NCBI GenBank assembly: GCA_035699705.1
Contig: DASSPI010000056.1
Span: forward strand, 10,069 to 74,068
Origin: CANKHA01 sp035699705
Lineage (GTDB): Bacteria > Pseudomonadota > Alphaproteobacteria > Rhizobiales > Xanthobacteraceae
Direction: 5' to 3'
DNA: 64,000 bases
Below the pieces are notes generated by a model, which worked only from the letters and a program-made list of their open reading frames with translations, was not told the origin of the DNA and ran no database searches. The translations under genes and the position numbers were made by a program. Below are positions 43,114 through 51,855 of the stretch, in pieces (position 1 is the stretch's first letter; every line of letters starts with the position of its first letter).

Positions 43114-45383
43114 TGCCGGCGGATGGGCGGCACCACAACCGGCGGCGGCGGCGGGGCCGCGGCCGCAGCCGGGCGAGTAATGCCCGCGCGCCCGATGATC
43201 GACAGCTTGGAGCGCAGTTCCTCGGCTACCAGCTGCGCGTCGATGCCGTCGCGGATGATCTGCGGACGGATGAAGATGATCAACTCGGTCCGCTCCGACG
43301 ACCCGGTATTCTGGGAAAACAGGTCGCCGATGCTCTTCAGTTCGCTTAGGATCGGAAGGCCCGATTTGTTCTTCTCGCTGCGATTACTGATCAGGCCGCC
43401 GAGCAAGACCGTCTGGCCACTCGCCACTGCGATCGAGCTTTGTATTTTGCGCTGCGAGATCGTCGGGGTGAGGGTCTGTGCGTCGCTTTTGACGACGTTC
43501 GAGATCTCTTGAATCACATCGAGCGTGACCACGCCATTGGCATTGACCCGCGGCGTCACCTTCAGGATCACGCCGGTGTTGCGCATTTCGATGTTGTTCA
43601 CGACCGGCGCATTCGGCACAATGATGCCCACTTCCGAGCGGGTGGCGATGGGAACTTCGTCACCCACCTGCAGCAGCGCCTGCTGGTTATCGAGCACCAC
43701 CAGCGCAGGCGATGACAGCACGTTCACGTCGGTGACTTGGCGCAAGGCATTGATCACCAGCCGCGGATCCTGATCGGAGCCGAGCACCAGATTCCCGCCG
43801 GGAATCACGCGCTTGAGCACGTCGGTGGCGCCAAATCCGATCGATCCCTTATTACCCTTGAAGCTCGACTGCAGATAGAACTGCACGCCATATTGCAGCT
43901 CGTTCTTCAGGGTGATTTCGGCCACCGTAGCATCGATCGCCACCTGCATGGGCGCGCGGTCGAGCTCGAAAATCGCGCGCTCGACGATTTTGTATTGGTC
44001 GCGATTGGCGTAGATCAGCAGCGAATTGTTTGCGGTGTCGGCGGTGATCCGCACATTCGGCAGTAGGGCAGGGCCGCTGGCGCCGGCCAGCGGCGCGGTT
44101 GCGACTTCCGCCGTGACTCTGTTGGAGGGCTGATCCGGATCCGGGGTGATGCCGTCCGAGCGCGTGCCGGTCGACGTAGCAGGGGAGCGCCCCTGCATGC
44201 TGGTGGTGCCGGACGAGGTAGCGTCGGGACTGGTTGCGCGCTGCAAGGTTGACCCGGGCGTTAGCTGCGACAGATCGCCTTGACCCGGCGTGGTGGATAC
44301 CGTGCTGGCCTGCCCGGTGAAGACCTCGCGCAGAATGCCGGCCATTACCTTGGCATTACCGTAGCGCAGCCGGTAAATCCGCACGGTTGTGTTGTCGATA
44401 TCGGCCTTGTCGAGGCGACGGACCCAGGTGGCCACTTCATCGATCTTTTTCGGGGTCTGCGCGATCGCCAGCACCGCATTGAGCCGATTCATCGGCTGGA
44501 AGCGCACCAGATTGGCGGCCGCGCCTTCGCGCCCGCTGTCGAACACATTCTGCAGCTCGGCGATGATGGTATCCGGGCTGGCGTTGCGTACCGGGAAAAT
44601 GCCGACTGACTGGTTCTTCATCCAGTCGACGTCGAGCGAAAGCGCGGCTTCGATCCCGCTGATGCGTTCGGTGCTCGGCCCTTGCACCAGCAATAAATTG
44701 CGCGCGCTATCGACGCGCGCCATGCCGGGCTTGATCGCGAAACTGTCGAGCGCCTTCAGCACGACTTGCGCCGACACATAGCGCAGCGGCATCACCGTTA
44801 TGCCGTAACCCGGCTCGGCGCTGCCGTTTGTCCGCCGCTCTACCACGCCATTACCGAGCGCTTCGCCCGCCGGAACGATCTTGTAGATTCCGCCCTCCTT
44901 GACCACGTGCCCGCCGACGATTTTGACCGCGCTTTCAAACAAGGGCAGCAGGTCGGCTTTCGAAACCGGGCGTGCCGACGACAGACTGATCGTGCCTTGC
45001 ACGCGCGGATCGACGCTGTAGCTGACCCCTAGCAGGTCGCCGAGCAGTGCCTTGCTGACGGCAGTGATGTCGGCATTCTGGAAGTTCAGGTCGAAGCCGT
45101 CGCTCGATTCACTGACTTCCTGGCCGTTCTGCATGGCGCTGTTGATGATCTCGCTCGCCGTGCCGCGATAGATTTCGCTGCGTGGCGGTGGCGTTCCGGG
45201 ATTCGGACGTCCAGCGGGAGCGGGGAAGCGGGCGCTCAGATCGGCCGACATCACCTCGTCGAAGACATGGTCGCCCGAACCGACTTTGTCGAAGGTGGAG
45301 CAGCCGACAAACGCCAGGGACAGGGCAATCGCTGCCAGCGTCGCGACGCTACGCGGACGCAAGAAAGAACCCCCCCGACGCAT
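43110..45383 (-). CDS. gspD: type II secretion outer-membrane secretin GspD
   Basis: A 757-residue secretin. N-terminal N0/N1/N2/N3 domains (about 95-450) include the repeated IRIYRLRYGNAKVMAGIL-type RNA-binding-like folds. A Ser/Thr-rich linker around 375-415 interrupts N3. The C-terminal secretin domain (about 470-730) carries LVVLDNQQALLQVGDEVP and GQTVLLGGLISN. The signal sequence ends in LAFVGCSTF, which resembles a lipobox with Cys28; a lipidated secretin could reach the outer membrane without a pilotin, and none is encoded here. The tail is Pro-rich (AAAPPPPPVVVPP). GGAGAAGAGGG precedes the ATG. Confidence 0.92.
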   Translation of the reverse strand: MRRGGSFLRPRSVATLAAIALSLAFVGCSTFDKVGSGDHVFDEVMSADLSARFPAPAGRPNPGTPPPRSEIYRGTASEIINSAMQNGQEVSESSDGFDLNFQNADITAVSKALLGDLLGVSYSVDPRVQGTISLSSARPVSKADLLPLFESAVKIVGGHVVKEGGIYKIVPAGEALGNGVVERRTNGSAEPGYGITVMPLRYVSAQVVLKALDSFAIKPGMARVDSARNLLLVQGPSTERISGIEAALSLDVDWMKNQSVGIFPVRNASPDTIIAELQNVFDSGREGAAANLVRFQPMNRLNAVLAIAQTPKKIDEVATWVRRLDKADIDNTTVRIYRLRYGNAKVMAGILREVFTGQASTVSTTPGQGDLSQLTPGSTLQRATSPDATSSGTTSMQGRSPATSTGTRSDGITPDPDQPSNRVTAEVATAPLAGASGPALLPNVRITADTANNSLLIYANRDQYKIVERAIFELDRAPMQVAIDATVAEITLKNELQYGVQFYLQSSFKGNKGSIGFGATDVLKRVIPGGNLVLGSDQDPRLVINALRQVTDVNVLSSPALVVLDNQQALLQVGDEVPIATRSEVGIIVPNAPVVNNIEMRNTGVILKVTPRVNANGVVTLDVIQEISNVVKSDAQTLTPTISQRKIQSSIAVASGQTVLLGGLISNRSEKNKSGLPILSELKSIGDLFSQNTGSSERTELIIFIRPQIIRDGIDAQLVAEELRSKLSIIGRAGITRPAAAAAPPPPPVVVPPIRRQ

Positions 45384-45500
45384 TACACCCTCTTCTCCTG
45401 TGCGACAGGAAGTGACATTAGCATAGGACCGGCTGTAGGGGCGAGGACGAAGCGGCGGTCCTGGCTAGCCTGTGGTTATCAACGCGCGATCTCTGAAAAA

Positions 45501-46088
45501 TCACGGGTTTTGTGGCCGCCGGGCCGGGTTCCGGCGGAGCGCTCGCCGCTGGGCTGGGGTCATTTGCGAGCTTCGCCTCGTTTGAGGTATTTGCAGATTG
45601 GCAGGGTTCTGCCGCACTGCCCGCGGAGGTAATCCCGTGGGGTCCGACGTGGCGGAGCCTTCGGGCTTGGGCAGGAAGAGCTCCAGTCGCACTTGGCGAT
45701 CTTCCTGGCGAAGAACCACATGGCGGGCCGCGATCTCCGCGAGCGACCACGCATCCAGCGCCTCACCCTGGCGCAAATGCACGGTTTCCTGCGTGTCGCG
45801 GTTGCGCAGGATGGCGACGGCCATGTCGGCCCCCATCACCACGCCGGTGAGTTCGAACGGCAGGGCATCCGGGCTTTCCTCGACCAGCGATGTTTCCGTT
45901 TCACCCGCGACTTCATCCGGCCGGCGGCGGGGGGAAAACAGGGGGCGCTCGCGCGTGGCCTGCAATTCTTCCAGCGGCGGCAAGGCAAAGGATCGCCCCG
46001 GCGCGCTCGCCGGCGGGCTCTGCGCGCCAACAGCGCAGGGCAGCAGCGCCAGCATCGCAATGAATCCGGAAAGCTGGATCTTGTTCAT
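45501..46088 (-). CDS. GspC/GspN-like periplasmic linker of the secretion system
   Basis: A 195-residue protein with a signal or anchor segment (about 5-23), a Pro-rich link, and one small beta domain (about 70-150: PFELTGVVMGADMAVAILRN, then RQGEALDAWSLAEI). This domain resembles the HR domain of GspC/PilP, which couples the inner-membrane platform to the secretin. The C-terminal 45 residues are Arg/Pro-rich and probably disordered, and no PDZ or coiled-coil domain is present. It overlaps gspM by four bases and precedes gspD. Naming as C or N is uncertain. Confidence 0.7.
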   Translation of the reverse strand: MNKIQLSGFIAMLALLPCAVGAQSPPASAPGRSFALPPLEELQATRERPLFSPRRRPDEVAGETETSLVEESPDALPFELTGVVMGADMAVAILRNRDTQETVHLRQGEALDAWSLAEIAARHVVLRQEDRQVRLELFLPKPEGSATSDPTGLPPRAVRQNPANLQIPQTRRSSQMTPAQRRALRRNPARRPQNP

Positions 46089-46651
46089 GGCGCCGCCCGC
46101 CGGAAATAGCCTGCGGCGCGCAGGTCGACGGAAAGCCGCGGCGAGATCTGCGTCTCCTCCGCGTCTGCGGAACCGCGTTGCGCGAGCCGGCTCACCAACA
46201 AATTCTCGACGAAGACGAAGGGCGCCTCCGCCTCAAGATGATAGAGCAACTCCTGCAGGCCGTTGTTGCTCAGCTCGGCGACTGCCTGCACCACGACGCG
46301 CCGACCTGATTCGTCATCGGCGGTAACCGGCGGATCGATGCCGACAGTGATGAGAGTCCCACCGGCATTTTCGATCAGACCGACAACCCGTTGCTGCAAT
46401 TCATTCGCCGCCAGCGCAAAGCCATCGGCGAAAAACGGCTCGACCGTGCGCGCCTGTTTGCTGGATACCGGCGGCGGCAGCGCAGCCCGGCGCTTGAGCG
46501 CCTCCAATTGCGTCTGCCGCGCCTGGATCTCCGATTGCCGCGCCTCGATCATGCCCCAGGTGAACAGCATGGCGGTGAGCAGCACGATAATGAACAGCAG
46601 CACGAGCGAAACGGCGGCGGTCGCATGGTATTTTTCCAGGGACGCCTTCAT
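46085..46651 (-). CDS. gspM: type II secretion protein GspM
   Basis: A 188-residue single-pass inner-membrane protein with a short cytoplasmic start (MKASLEKYHATAA) and a helix at about 13-35. A coiled segment (ARQSEIQARQTQLEALKRRA) leads to a ferredoxin-like periplasmic domain ending in FVFVENLLVSRLAQRG. This is the GspM layout that pairs with GspL at the assembly platform. It overlaps gspL and the following gene by four bases each, so the block is translationally coupled. Confidence 0.82.
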   Translation of the reverse strand: MKASLEKYHATAAVSLVLLFIIVLLTAMLFTWGMIEARQSEIQARQTQLEALKRRAALPPPVSSKQARTVEPFFADGFALAANELQQRVVGLIENAGGTLITVGIDPPVTADDESGRRVVVQAVAELSNNGLQELLYHLEAEAPFVFVENLLVSRLAQRGSADAEETQISPRLSVDLRAAGYFRRAAP

Positions 46652-47706
46652 GGTTTGGGCGCTCCCGGCGGAATCAGCTTGGCATCGAGATGAAAACGGT
46701 CGCCCTGGCTATTGGGCAGTCGTGTCGTCGGCGCAAAGAAGGTCGCCTCGGCAAAGGAGGGAGAGGCTTCCAGCAGCGGCACCAAGCGCGATACCGAGCG
46801 CGATACGCCCGACATGCGGACACGACCTTCGGCGACGCGGAATTCGGTCAGCCAAGTGTCATCGGGCAGGGCTGCAGACAGCGCATCAAGTGCGAGAACC
46901 GCGACCGGCGTGTTAAGACGGCGGTTCAAAACCGCTGCGACGTCACGATCAGCGGGCGAGACGACCGGTCCTGTCGCCGTCAGTTTGGCGCGCAGATCGG
47001 CGACCTCGCGTTCCGCGGTCTCCAGCGTGGCTTCAGTGCTCTGCCAGGCCAGCACGAGCAGGACGACGGCCAGCACGCTCGCCGTCGCCAGTCCCGCGGC
47101 GCTCCAGCCGATGGCGCGGCGCATGCGCTGCTCGCGCAGCATCGCGCCACCATCGCCGGTGGCGTCGATGGCCACGTCCTTGCCTTCCAGGGCGTCACGG
47201 AAAACCAGCCGTACGTTGCGTGGCTGCAAGGCGGCAAGCTGCTCGAGTCGCCGCCGGTGCAGGGACCGGGCGGTCGCCGCGATCGTGACCAGCAGGCGGC
47301 TATCTTCGGATCCGACCGGTGCGACATGGTAGCTGTACAGCACGTCGCTCGCGCGCCAGGGCGTCAAACGCTCAAGTTGATGCCGTACGATGCCCTCGAG
47401 ATAGGGCTTGCTCTGCGCCGGCAAGGGATCGAGCGTGCGGACGAGCAGTTCTTCGACCGGCAGCACGACATCCACATCGCCGTCCTTGACCAGCGCCGCC
47501 GCTTCGGCCGGGATATCAGCCGTCGGCCCACCGAGTTGCAGCCCCTCCACGGCGGTCTGGCCATCCGGGCGTTGCAGCGTATATCCCTCCGCCGTCCGCA
47601 CCAGCAGAAGGCGTCGGCGCGGCCACAGCCGGTCCTCGACCGCCGCCCAGGCCTGCATCAGACCTTCGACAAGCCAGTTGATCGCGCTGCGGCCGGTATT
47701 GATCAA
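46648..47706 (-). CDS. gspL: type II secretion protein GspL
   Basis: The 352-residue bitopic protein has a cytoplasmic actin-like part (about 1-200; VVLPVEELLVRTLDPLPAQ and SKPYLEGIVRHQLERLTPW). A transmembrane helix (about 232-252) is followed by a periplasmic PilN/ferredoxin-like region. It links the GspE ATPase to the inner-membrane platform with GspM. The start is TTG at 47706: AAGGAG lies six bases upstream and the following LINTGRSAINWLVEGL helix fits the N-terminus. An ATG 99 bases earlier would lie inside gspK and has no ribosome site. Confidence 0.85.
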   Translation of the reverse strand: MINTGRSAINWLVEGLMQAWAAVEDRLWPRRRLLLVRTAEGYTLQRPDGQTAVEGLQLGGPTADIPAEAAALVKDGDVDVVLPVEELLVRTLDPLPAQSKPYLEGIVRHQLERLTPWRASDVLYSYHVAPVGSEDSRLLVTIAATARSLHRRRLEQLAALQPRNVRLVFRDALEGKDVAIDATGDGGAMLREQRMRRAIGWSAAGLATASVLAVVLLVLAWQSTEATLETAEREVADLRAKLTATGPVVSPADRDVAAVLNRRLNTPVAVLALDALSAALPDDTWLTEFRVAEGRVRMSGVSRSVSRLVPLLEASPSFAEATFFAPTTRLPNSQGDRFHLDAKLIPPGAPKP

Positions 47707-47711
47707 AGCTG

Positions 47712-47717
47712 CTCCTT
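47712..47717 (-). promoter_or_regulatory. ribosome binding site fixing the TTG start of gspL
   Basis: AAGGAG on the minus strand lies five bases before TTG 47706, in the short gap after the gspK stop. No ATG is suitably placed, so this site decides the start. Confidence 0.7.
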
Positions 47718-47722
47718 CATTG

Positions 47723-48619
47723 TCACGGCAAGGCGCGGATGCGTTCCGGTGGATTGGGGTCCCAGGCCAGGATTCGGAAAGGCTCCTTGTCGCCTGGAGA
47801 AACATACACCACCGCTTCGAACCTGCGCTCGTTATTCGGCCCCAGTCTTACCCGCGCCTCCAGACGTACCGCCTGCCCGGCCTCCTCGCTCAGGAATTCC
47901 TCCACATCTCCCAGACTGGGAATCAGCGATGCGAAAGTCGCGCCCGGCTTTGCCCGTTGCGCCAGGAAATCGCGCACGCCGTTGGGGGAGACACCCGGTA
48001 ACGCCAGCAGAACCGGCGGGTCGGCGAGCAGCGGATTGATCTGTTCATGGCCGCTCGCCACGGTGACATAAGGCATTGCTGCAGCGGCAACGGCGGCCGG
48101 TATCCCGAGCACCAGCCCGAGCTCGGCGACGTGAACGAAGGGCCCATTACGCGGGCTGTCGACACGGCCCACTCCACGATAGGCGCTGCGTTCCGCGCCG
48201 CCCTTTTCCACCCGGTCGTCTTCGTCCCGCCAGTCGAGGACGCGGGCGGCATAGATATTGGCCTCGTCCGCGGCCACGCCGAGCTGGCGGAAGAGGCCGG
48301 CCAATAATTGCGGCGCTGCCAGATTGAGATCGATACGGGCGGATTCACTTCGGGCTGTGACGACGACCTGAGTTTGGCCGAAGGTTGCGATGCTGGTTCC
48401 GGTCAGGCCGGCGCCGCCGCCGCCACTCTGTGCCACCGCCTGCTCGATCGCGCCGCGTGCCGCTTCCTCTGCGCGCAGGCCTTCCGCGAAGCCGCGGCTG
48501 GAATTTTGCGCCGCGCGCATCGCCATTGCCGCCACCGCGGCAAATACACTCAACAGCCCCGCGAGGAACAGCACGAGGACGAGCATCGAGCCGCGATTGG
48601 TTGGCTGGTTCACGCTCAT
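47723..48619 (-). CDS. gspK: minor pseudopilin GspK
   Basis: A 298-residue minor pseudopilin. The prepilin cleavage site is NRG|SMLVLVLF near residue 10, and the +5 position is not Glu, as is normal for GspK, which sits at the pilus tip. The larger inserted alpha-domain typical of GspK is present, with LDWRDEDD-type metal-site sequence (VLDWRDEDDRVEKGGAERSAY). It overlaps gspJ by four bases. Confidence 0.88.
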   Translation of the reverse strand: MSVNQPTNRGSMLVLVLFLAGLLSVFAAVAAMAMRAAQNSSRGFAEGLRAEEAARGAIEQAVAQSGGGGAGLTGTSIATFGQTQVVVTARSESARIDLNLAAPQLLAGLFRQLGVAADEANIYAARVLDWRDEDDRVEKGGAERSAYRGVGRVDSPRNGPFVHVAELGLVLGIPAAVAAAAMPYVTVASGHEQINPLLADPPVLLALPGVSPNGVRDFLAQRAKPGATFASLIPSLGDVEEFLSEEAGQAVRLEARVRLGPNNERRFEAVVYVSPGDKEPFRILAWDPNPPERIRALP

Positions 48620-49356
48620 CGCCGCCTCTGCCGAGGCTCGGACGCGGCGTCCGGATCGGGCTCTTGATCATTATTCTCCTGATTCCCCTGCGCGCAACGC
48701 ACCTGAATATTGGCCTTGTCGCTCGGCGGATTGAAGCATTCGACACTGTAGTTCTGCGGCAGCGCGATCAGGGCAGGAACGGGAAGGATCGGGTTGCCTT
48801 GCGCGCCAAAAATCTCGATTGCCACGACGGTCGGCAGCTCCGGCTGCTCGATCCAGGTCGGCACGGTCTTGCCGTTGTGATCGCGATAGCTGAAGCGCAC
48901 CCGCATCCGCCCGCGCATCAGCACGACCGGGTCGCGCAATTCCGGCTGCGGATAGCCGACCGGCCCGCGGTTGCGGATCAGCGCGATGTCCTCGCGGTCC
49001 TGAAACGCGGAGACGGAAATCAATTCGACGCCGCGATTGCCGGTGCCGAAGCCGGTTGCCGCGGCGAAGACCAGCCCGTTGGCGTCGCCCTTAAACAGCA
49101 CCGCCGCACCGTCACCGCCCGGCACGCTCATCGGCAGCGAAACGGCGAGGTCCGTCTGCAGGCGGCCGATGCCGCGGGTAATCATTTCCATCGCCGCGAT
49201 CGCCTGATCGCCGCGGTGCCAGTTGCGCAGGGTACGCATGGAGAAATCGACGATCACGGCAAAAGCCGCAGCCGCAATGGCGAGTGCCGCCAGCGTTTCG
49301 AGCAAAGTGAAGCCCGCGCGCGGATTGCTACGGGCGGCTGAGGCGGCTGGTTTCAA
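48616..49356 (-). CDS. gspJ: minor pseudopilin GspJ
   Basis: A 246-residue minor pseudopilin. The N-terminal helix begins after RAG|FTLLETLAALAIAA with Glu at +5, then the globular beta domain. TTG at 49356 is preferred because GGAGG is seven bases upstream and gives a normal 18-residue basic leader (KPAASAARSNPR). An ATG at 49431 would create an atypically long leader deep inside gspI. The end overlaps gspK by four bases. GspI-J-K form the tip complex that starts the pseudopilus. Confidence 0.83.
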   Translation of the reverse strand: MKPAASAARSNPRAGFTLLETLAALAIAAAAFAVIVDFSMRTLRNWHRGDQAIAAMEMITRGIGRLQTDLAVSLPMSVPGGDGAAVLFKGDANGLVFAAATGFGTGNRGVELISVSAFQDREDIALIRNRGPVGYPQPELRDPVVLMRGRMRVRFSYRDHNGKTVPTWIEQPELPTVVAIEIFGAQGNPILPVPALIALPQNYSVECFNPPSDKANIQVRCAQGNQENNDQEPDPDAASEPRQRRR

Positions 49357-49714
49357 CGCTGGTCCTCCGCCCGTTAGGGGCCGTGACGACAACACCGACG
49401 CGATACAGCGTCCAGGGAAAGGGGGTCTCATTGGCGGCTGCAGGCGCGGCGATGGGCGCTCTCTTGACTTCCAGCGCCCAGTTATAGCGTCCGATACTGC
49501 CCTGCTGTACGATTTCCGACGCCTTCTCGCGCGGGGTCACCGCGCTGATCAGCGTGCGCGCGATCAGCATGGCCTCGGCCTCCTCGCGCACCGTGCTAAT
49601 GCCGAACCATGTGCTGACGAAAGCGCGCAGCAGCGCCACCAGGATCACGGCAGCGACCGCGACCGCGACCAGAACCTCGATCAACACGAAGCCGCGGTTG
49701 TTGTTGCTAGCCAC
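49328..49714 (-). CDS. gspI: minor pseudopilin GspI
   Basis: A 128-residue minor pseudopilin with a very short leader. The cleavage site is NRG|FVLIEVLVAVAVAAV, with Glu at +5, followed by a small beta domain ending in RRTSVETSRLSRP. It starts inside the end of gspH (eight-base overlap), and its own end overlaps gspJ by 29 bases, so expression of H-I-J is coupled. Confidence 0.87.
   Translation of the reverse strand: MASNNNRGFVLIEVLVAVAVAAVILVALLRAFVSTWFGISTVREEAEAMLIARTLISAVTPREKASEIVQQGSIGRYNWALEVKRAPIAAPAAANETPFPWTLYRVGVVVTAPNGRRTSVETSRLSRP
49364..49368 (-). promoter_or_regulatory. ribosome binding site fixing the TTG start of gspJ
   Basis: GGAGG on the minus strand is seven bases before TTG 49356 and lies within the end of gspI. 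It favours the short-leader start of the pseudopilin. Confidence 0.65.
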
Positions 49715-50204
49715 GGCCGGGGGCCACGATGTCGATCATACCGGTGAGCCAATTGACCCGGATGCGCCAGTCCAGGTCGCCTTTGGCGACATGCAGGACG
49801 GCGCCGCAGGACCGCCCGTCCGGCGCGAATCGGATGGCGAAGCGCCCAGGCTGATCGGCGCAAAGCTGGCTGGCAATCACGTCGAGCCTCACGTCGGACG
49901 GTAATGTAACGGTGGTGCCGGCCGAGCCGCTGGAAACCTGACGGTTGGCAACGTCGACGCGGGTCGCGATTTCGCGTCCTTGGCGGGCGGCCGCGGTGCG
50001 GTCGTTCTTCATCAAGGCGGCGATCTGCGCAGCATAGGCGCCTTGTCGCGAAGGCGTGGTGCCGCGCGGCAGTGAAGGAAGCACCAACAGCGCCATCAGC
50101 CCAAAAATTGCGAGCGTCAGCACAACGTCGAGCAGGATAATGCCTGCCTGCGCCGAATGACGTTTCTGCCTTCTAGCGGCCGGAAACCTTGATGTCGGCG
50201 GCAT
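49707..50204 (-). CDS. gspH: minor pseudopilin GspH
   Basis: A 165-residue pseudopilin with a leader MPPTSRFPAARRQKRHSAQAG and helix IILLDVVLTLAIFGLM. The prepilin site therefore reads G|IILLD, with Asp at +5 where Glu is nearly always found in GspH. The globular part contains VTLPSDVRLDV and the C-terminal WRIRVNWLTGMIDIV strands. ATG 50204 follows GGGGGAA; longer in-frame starts lie inside gspG and would give an oversized leader. The gene overlaps gspG by 32 bases and gspI by eight. Confidence 0.8.
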   Translation of the reverse strand: MPPTSRFPAARRQKRHSAQAGIILLDVVLTLAIFGLMALLVLPSLPRGTTPSRQGAYAAQIAALMKNDRTAAARQGREIATRVDVANRQVSSGSAGTTVTLPSDVRLDVIASQLCADQPGRFAIRFAPDGRSCGAVLHVAKGDLDWRIRVNWLTGMIDIVAPGRG

Positions 50205-50637
50205 TGCCAGTTCCCCCATCGCGGCCGTCGGAGCCGAGCGAGACGATCTCATAATTCGCGCGCTCACCGGGCGAGCGATAGACGTAAGGATTGCCCCAGG
50301 GATCGAGCGGCAGCGTGTCGCCCTTGATGTAAGGGCCATTCCAGGTGGTGACGTTTCCCGGCCGCCGCACCAGCGCGGTGAGGCCTTCGCTGGACGCTGG
50401 ATAACGGCCGGTGTCGAGGAAATAGAGATCGAGCGCGCTGGTCAGCGCCTCGATCTGCAACCGCGCCGCTTTGATGCGCGCGTCAGTGAGATAATTGAGC
50501 ACCCGCGGACCGACCAGGCCCATGATCAGGCCAATGATCACGAGCACGACGAGCATCTCGATCAGCGTGAAGCCCGGCGAGCCCCGCAGCCAACGGTATG
50601 AGCGCTTTTTCTTTTCCACTTCACCCCTCGTAGTCAC
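50173..50637 (-). CDS. gspG: major pseudopilin GspG
   Basis: A 154-residue major pseudopilin that polymerises into the piston. The cleavage site is SPG|FTLIEMLVVLVIIGLI with Glu at +5. The conserved DPWGNPYVYRSPGE and DGRDGGTG-type calcium-site segments at the C-terminus are typical of GspG. The Lys/Arg-rich leader is 21 residues. It lies 13 bases after gspF. Confidence 0.93.
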   Translation of the reverse strand: MTTRGEVEKKKRSYRWLRGSPGFTLIEMLVVLVIIGLIMGLVGPRVLNYLTDARIKAARLQIEALTSALDLYFLDTGRYPASSEGLTALVRRPGNVTTWNGPYIKGDTLPLDPWGNPYVYRSPGERANYEIVSLGSDGRDGGTGNAADIKVSGR

Positions 50638-50650
50638 GCTTATCTCCCAT

Positions 50651-51853
50651 TCACCCGATGAGCTGATTCACGCTCAACAGCGCCGACAAAATAGAAACGA
50701 TCAGGCCGCCGACGATGGCCGCGATGCCGACGATCGCGGCCGGGCCGACGATTCCCGACAGGCGATCCAGCCGATCCGACAGCTTGGCTTCATAGAAATC
50801 TGCCGTCCGCCGCGCCACCACGGCAAGCTCGCCGGATTCCTCACCCACCCGCAGCATCTTGATCGCCAAAGGCGGCAAATATCCGACCTCGGCGAGACTA
50901 TCGACCAGCCGGCCGCCCCGCCGCACGCCCTCGACCACCCGGTCGAGATCGCCGGTGAAAGCGCCCGAACTATCCGCCAGCACGCGCAGCGCCGACGTCA
51001 GCGTCACGCCGTGGCCCAGCAGGGTGGCCAGACTGGAGCAGAACATCACGGTCGAGCGCAGCAGGAGAATGCCGCGCAGGCCGGGCATCCGGCTCAGATG
51101 CCGGAAGGCGAATTTACGCGCCTGCGGGCGCCGGAAGGTGAAAAAGGCGGCGATCAGAACAACCAGCAGCATTCCGGCCAGCATATCGCCGTTGTTCACG
51201 AAGAAATCCGAGGCAGCGAGGACGGCGCCGACGAGGCCGGTCACCTCCTGGCCGAAATCCCGCAGCACGCCGGCAAATTGCGGCACCACCACCACCAGGA
51301 AGAACACCAATACCGACAGGGCCACGACCAACAGCACCGCCGGATAGCGCAGCGAGGAGGAAATCTTGTCCAACAGCCGCTCGGTGCGCAGCCGCTCCTC
51401 ACCGACCGATTCCAGGATCTTGTCGAGGTTGCCGGCGGCTTCCGCTACCCGCACCATGGCGATCAGGTCAGGGCCGAACAGCTTCGGATGCCGTTTCAGC
51501 GCATCGGCAAAGCTTTGACCGCCGCTGATCGCCGCGCGCAGGTCGCGGGAGACAACGGCGAGGCCCCGCCGTTCCTCGCCGGCCAGCAGCAGCAGGGCAT
51601 CGTCGAGCGTCAGCCCGGCGCGCAGCACCAGCGAAAGCTCGCGCAGGTAAACCGTGATCTCGCGCTGGCCGACCGAGCGCTGAAAGGAGAAGAACCGTTG
51701 CGTCGCGTCCGGCTGCTTGGCGGCGCCGGTGTCGAGTGCGACATAGCCGAGCCGTTCCAGCCGGCGGGCGACATCGCGCCTGTCAGGCGCTTCGATTTCG
51801 CCGACGACAAAGGAGCCTTCGGAATCCAGGGCCTTGTAGCTGAAGGTGGGCAT
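50651..51853 (-). CDS. gspF: type II secretion inner-membrane platform protein GspF
   Basis: A 400-residue polytopic protein with two homologous GspF cytoplasmic domains (about 65-190 and 265-390) and three transmembrane helices. The N-terminal MPTFSYKALDSEGSFVVGEI is the family start and places the ATG at 51853; an upstream GTG/ATG in frame would overlap gspE. Characteristic AEAAGNLDKILE and GEESGELAVVARRTADFYE segments are present. It lies two bases after gspE. Confidence 0.92.
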   Translation of the reverse strand: MPTFSYKALDSEGSFVVGEIEAPDRRDVARRLERLGYVALDTGAAKQPDATQRFFSFQRSVGQREITVYLRELSLVLRAGLTLDDALLLLAGEERRGLAVVSRDLRAAISGGQSFADALKRHPKLFGPDLIAMVRVAEAAGNLDKILESVGEERLRTERLLDKISSSLRYPAVLLVVALSVLVFFLVVVVPQFAGVLRDFGQEVTGLVGAVLAASDFFVNNGDMLAGMLLVVLIAAFFTFRRPQARKFAFRHLSRMPGLRGILLLRSTVMFCSSLATLLGHGVTLTSALRVLADSSGAFTGDLDRVVEGVRRGGRLVDSLAEVGYLPPLAIKMLRVGEESGELAVVARRTADFYEAKLSDRLDRLSGIVGPAAIVGIAAIVGGLIVSILSALLSVNQLIG

Positions 51854-51855
51854 TG

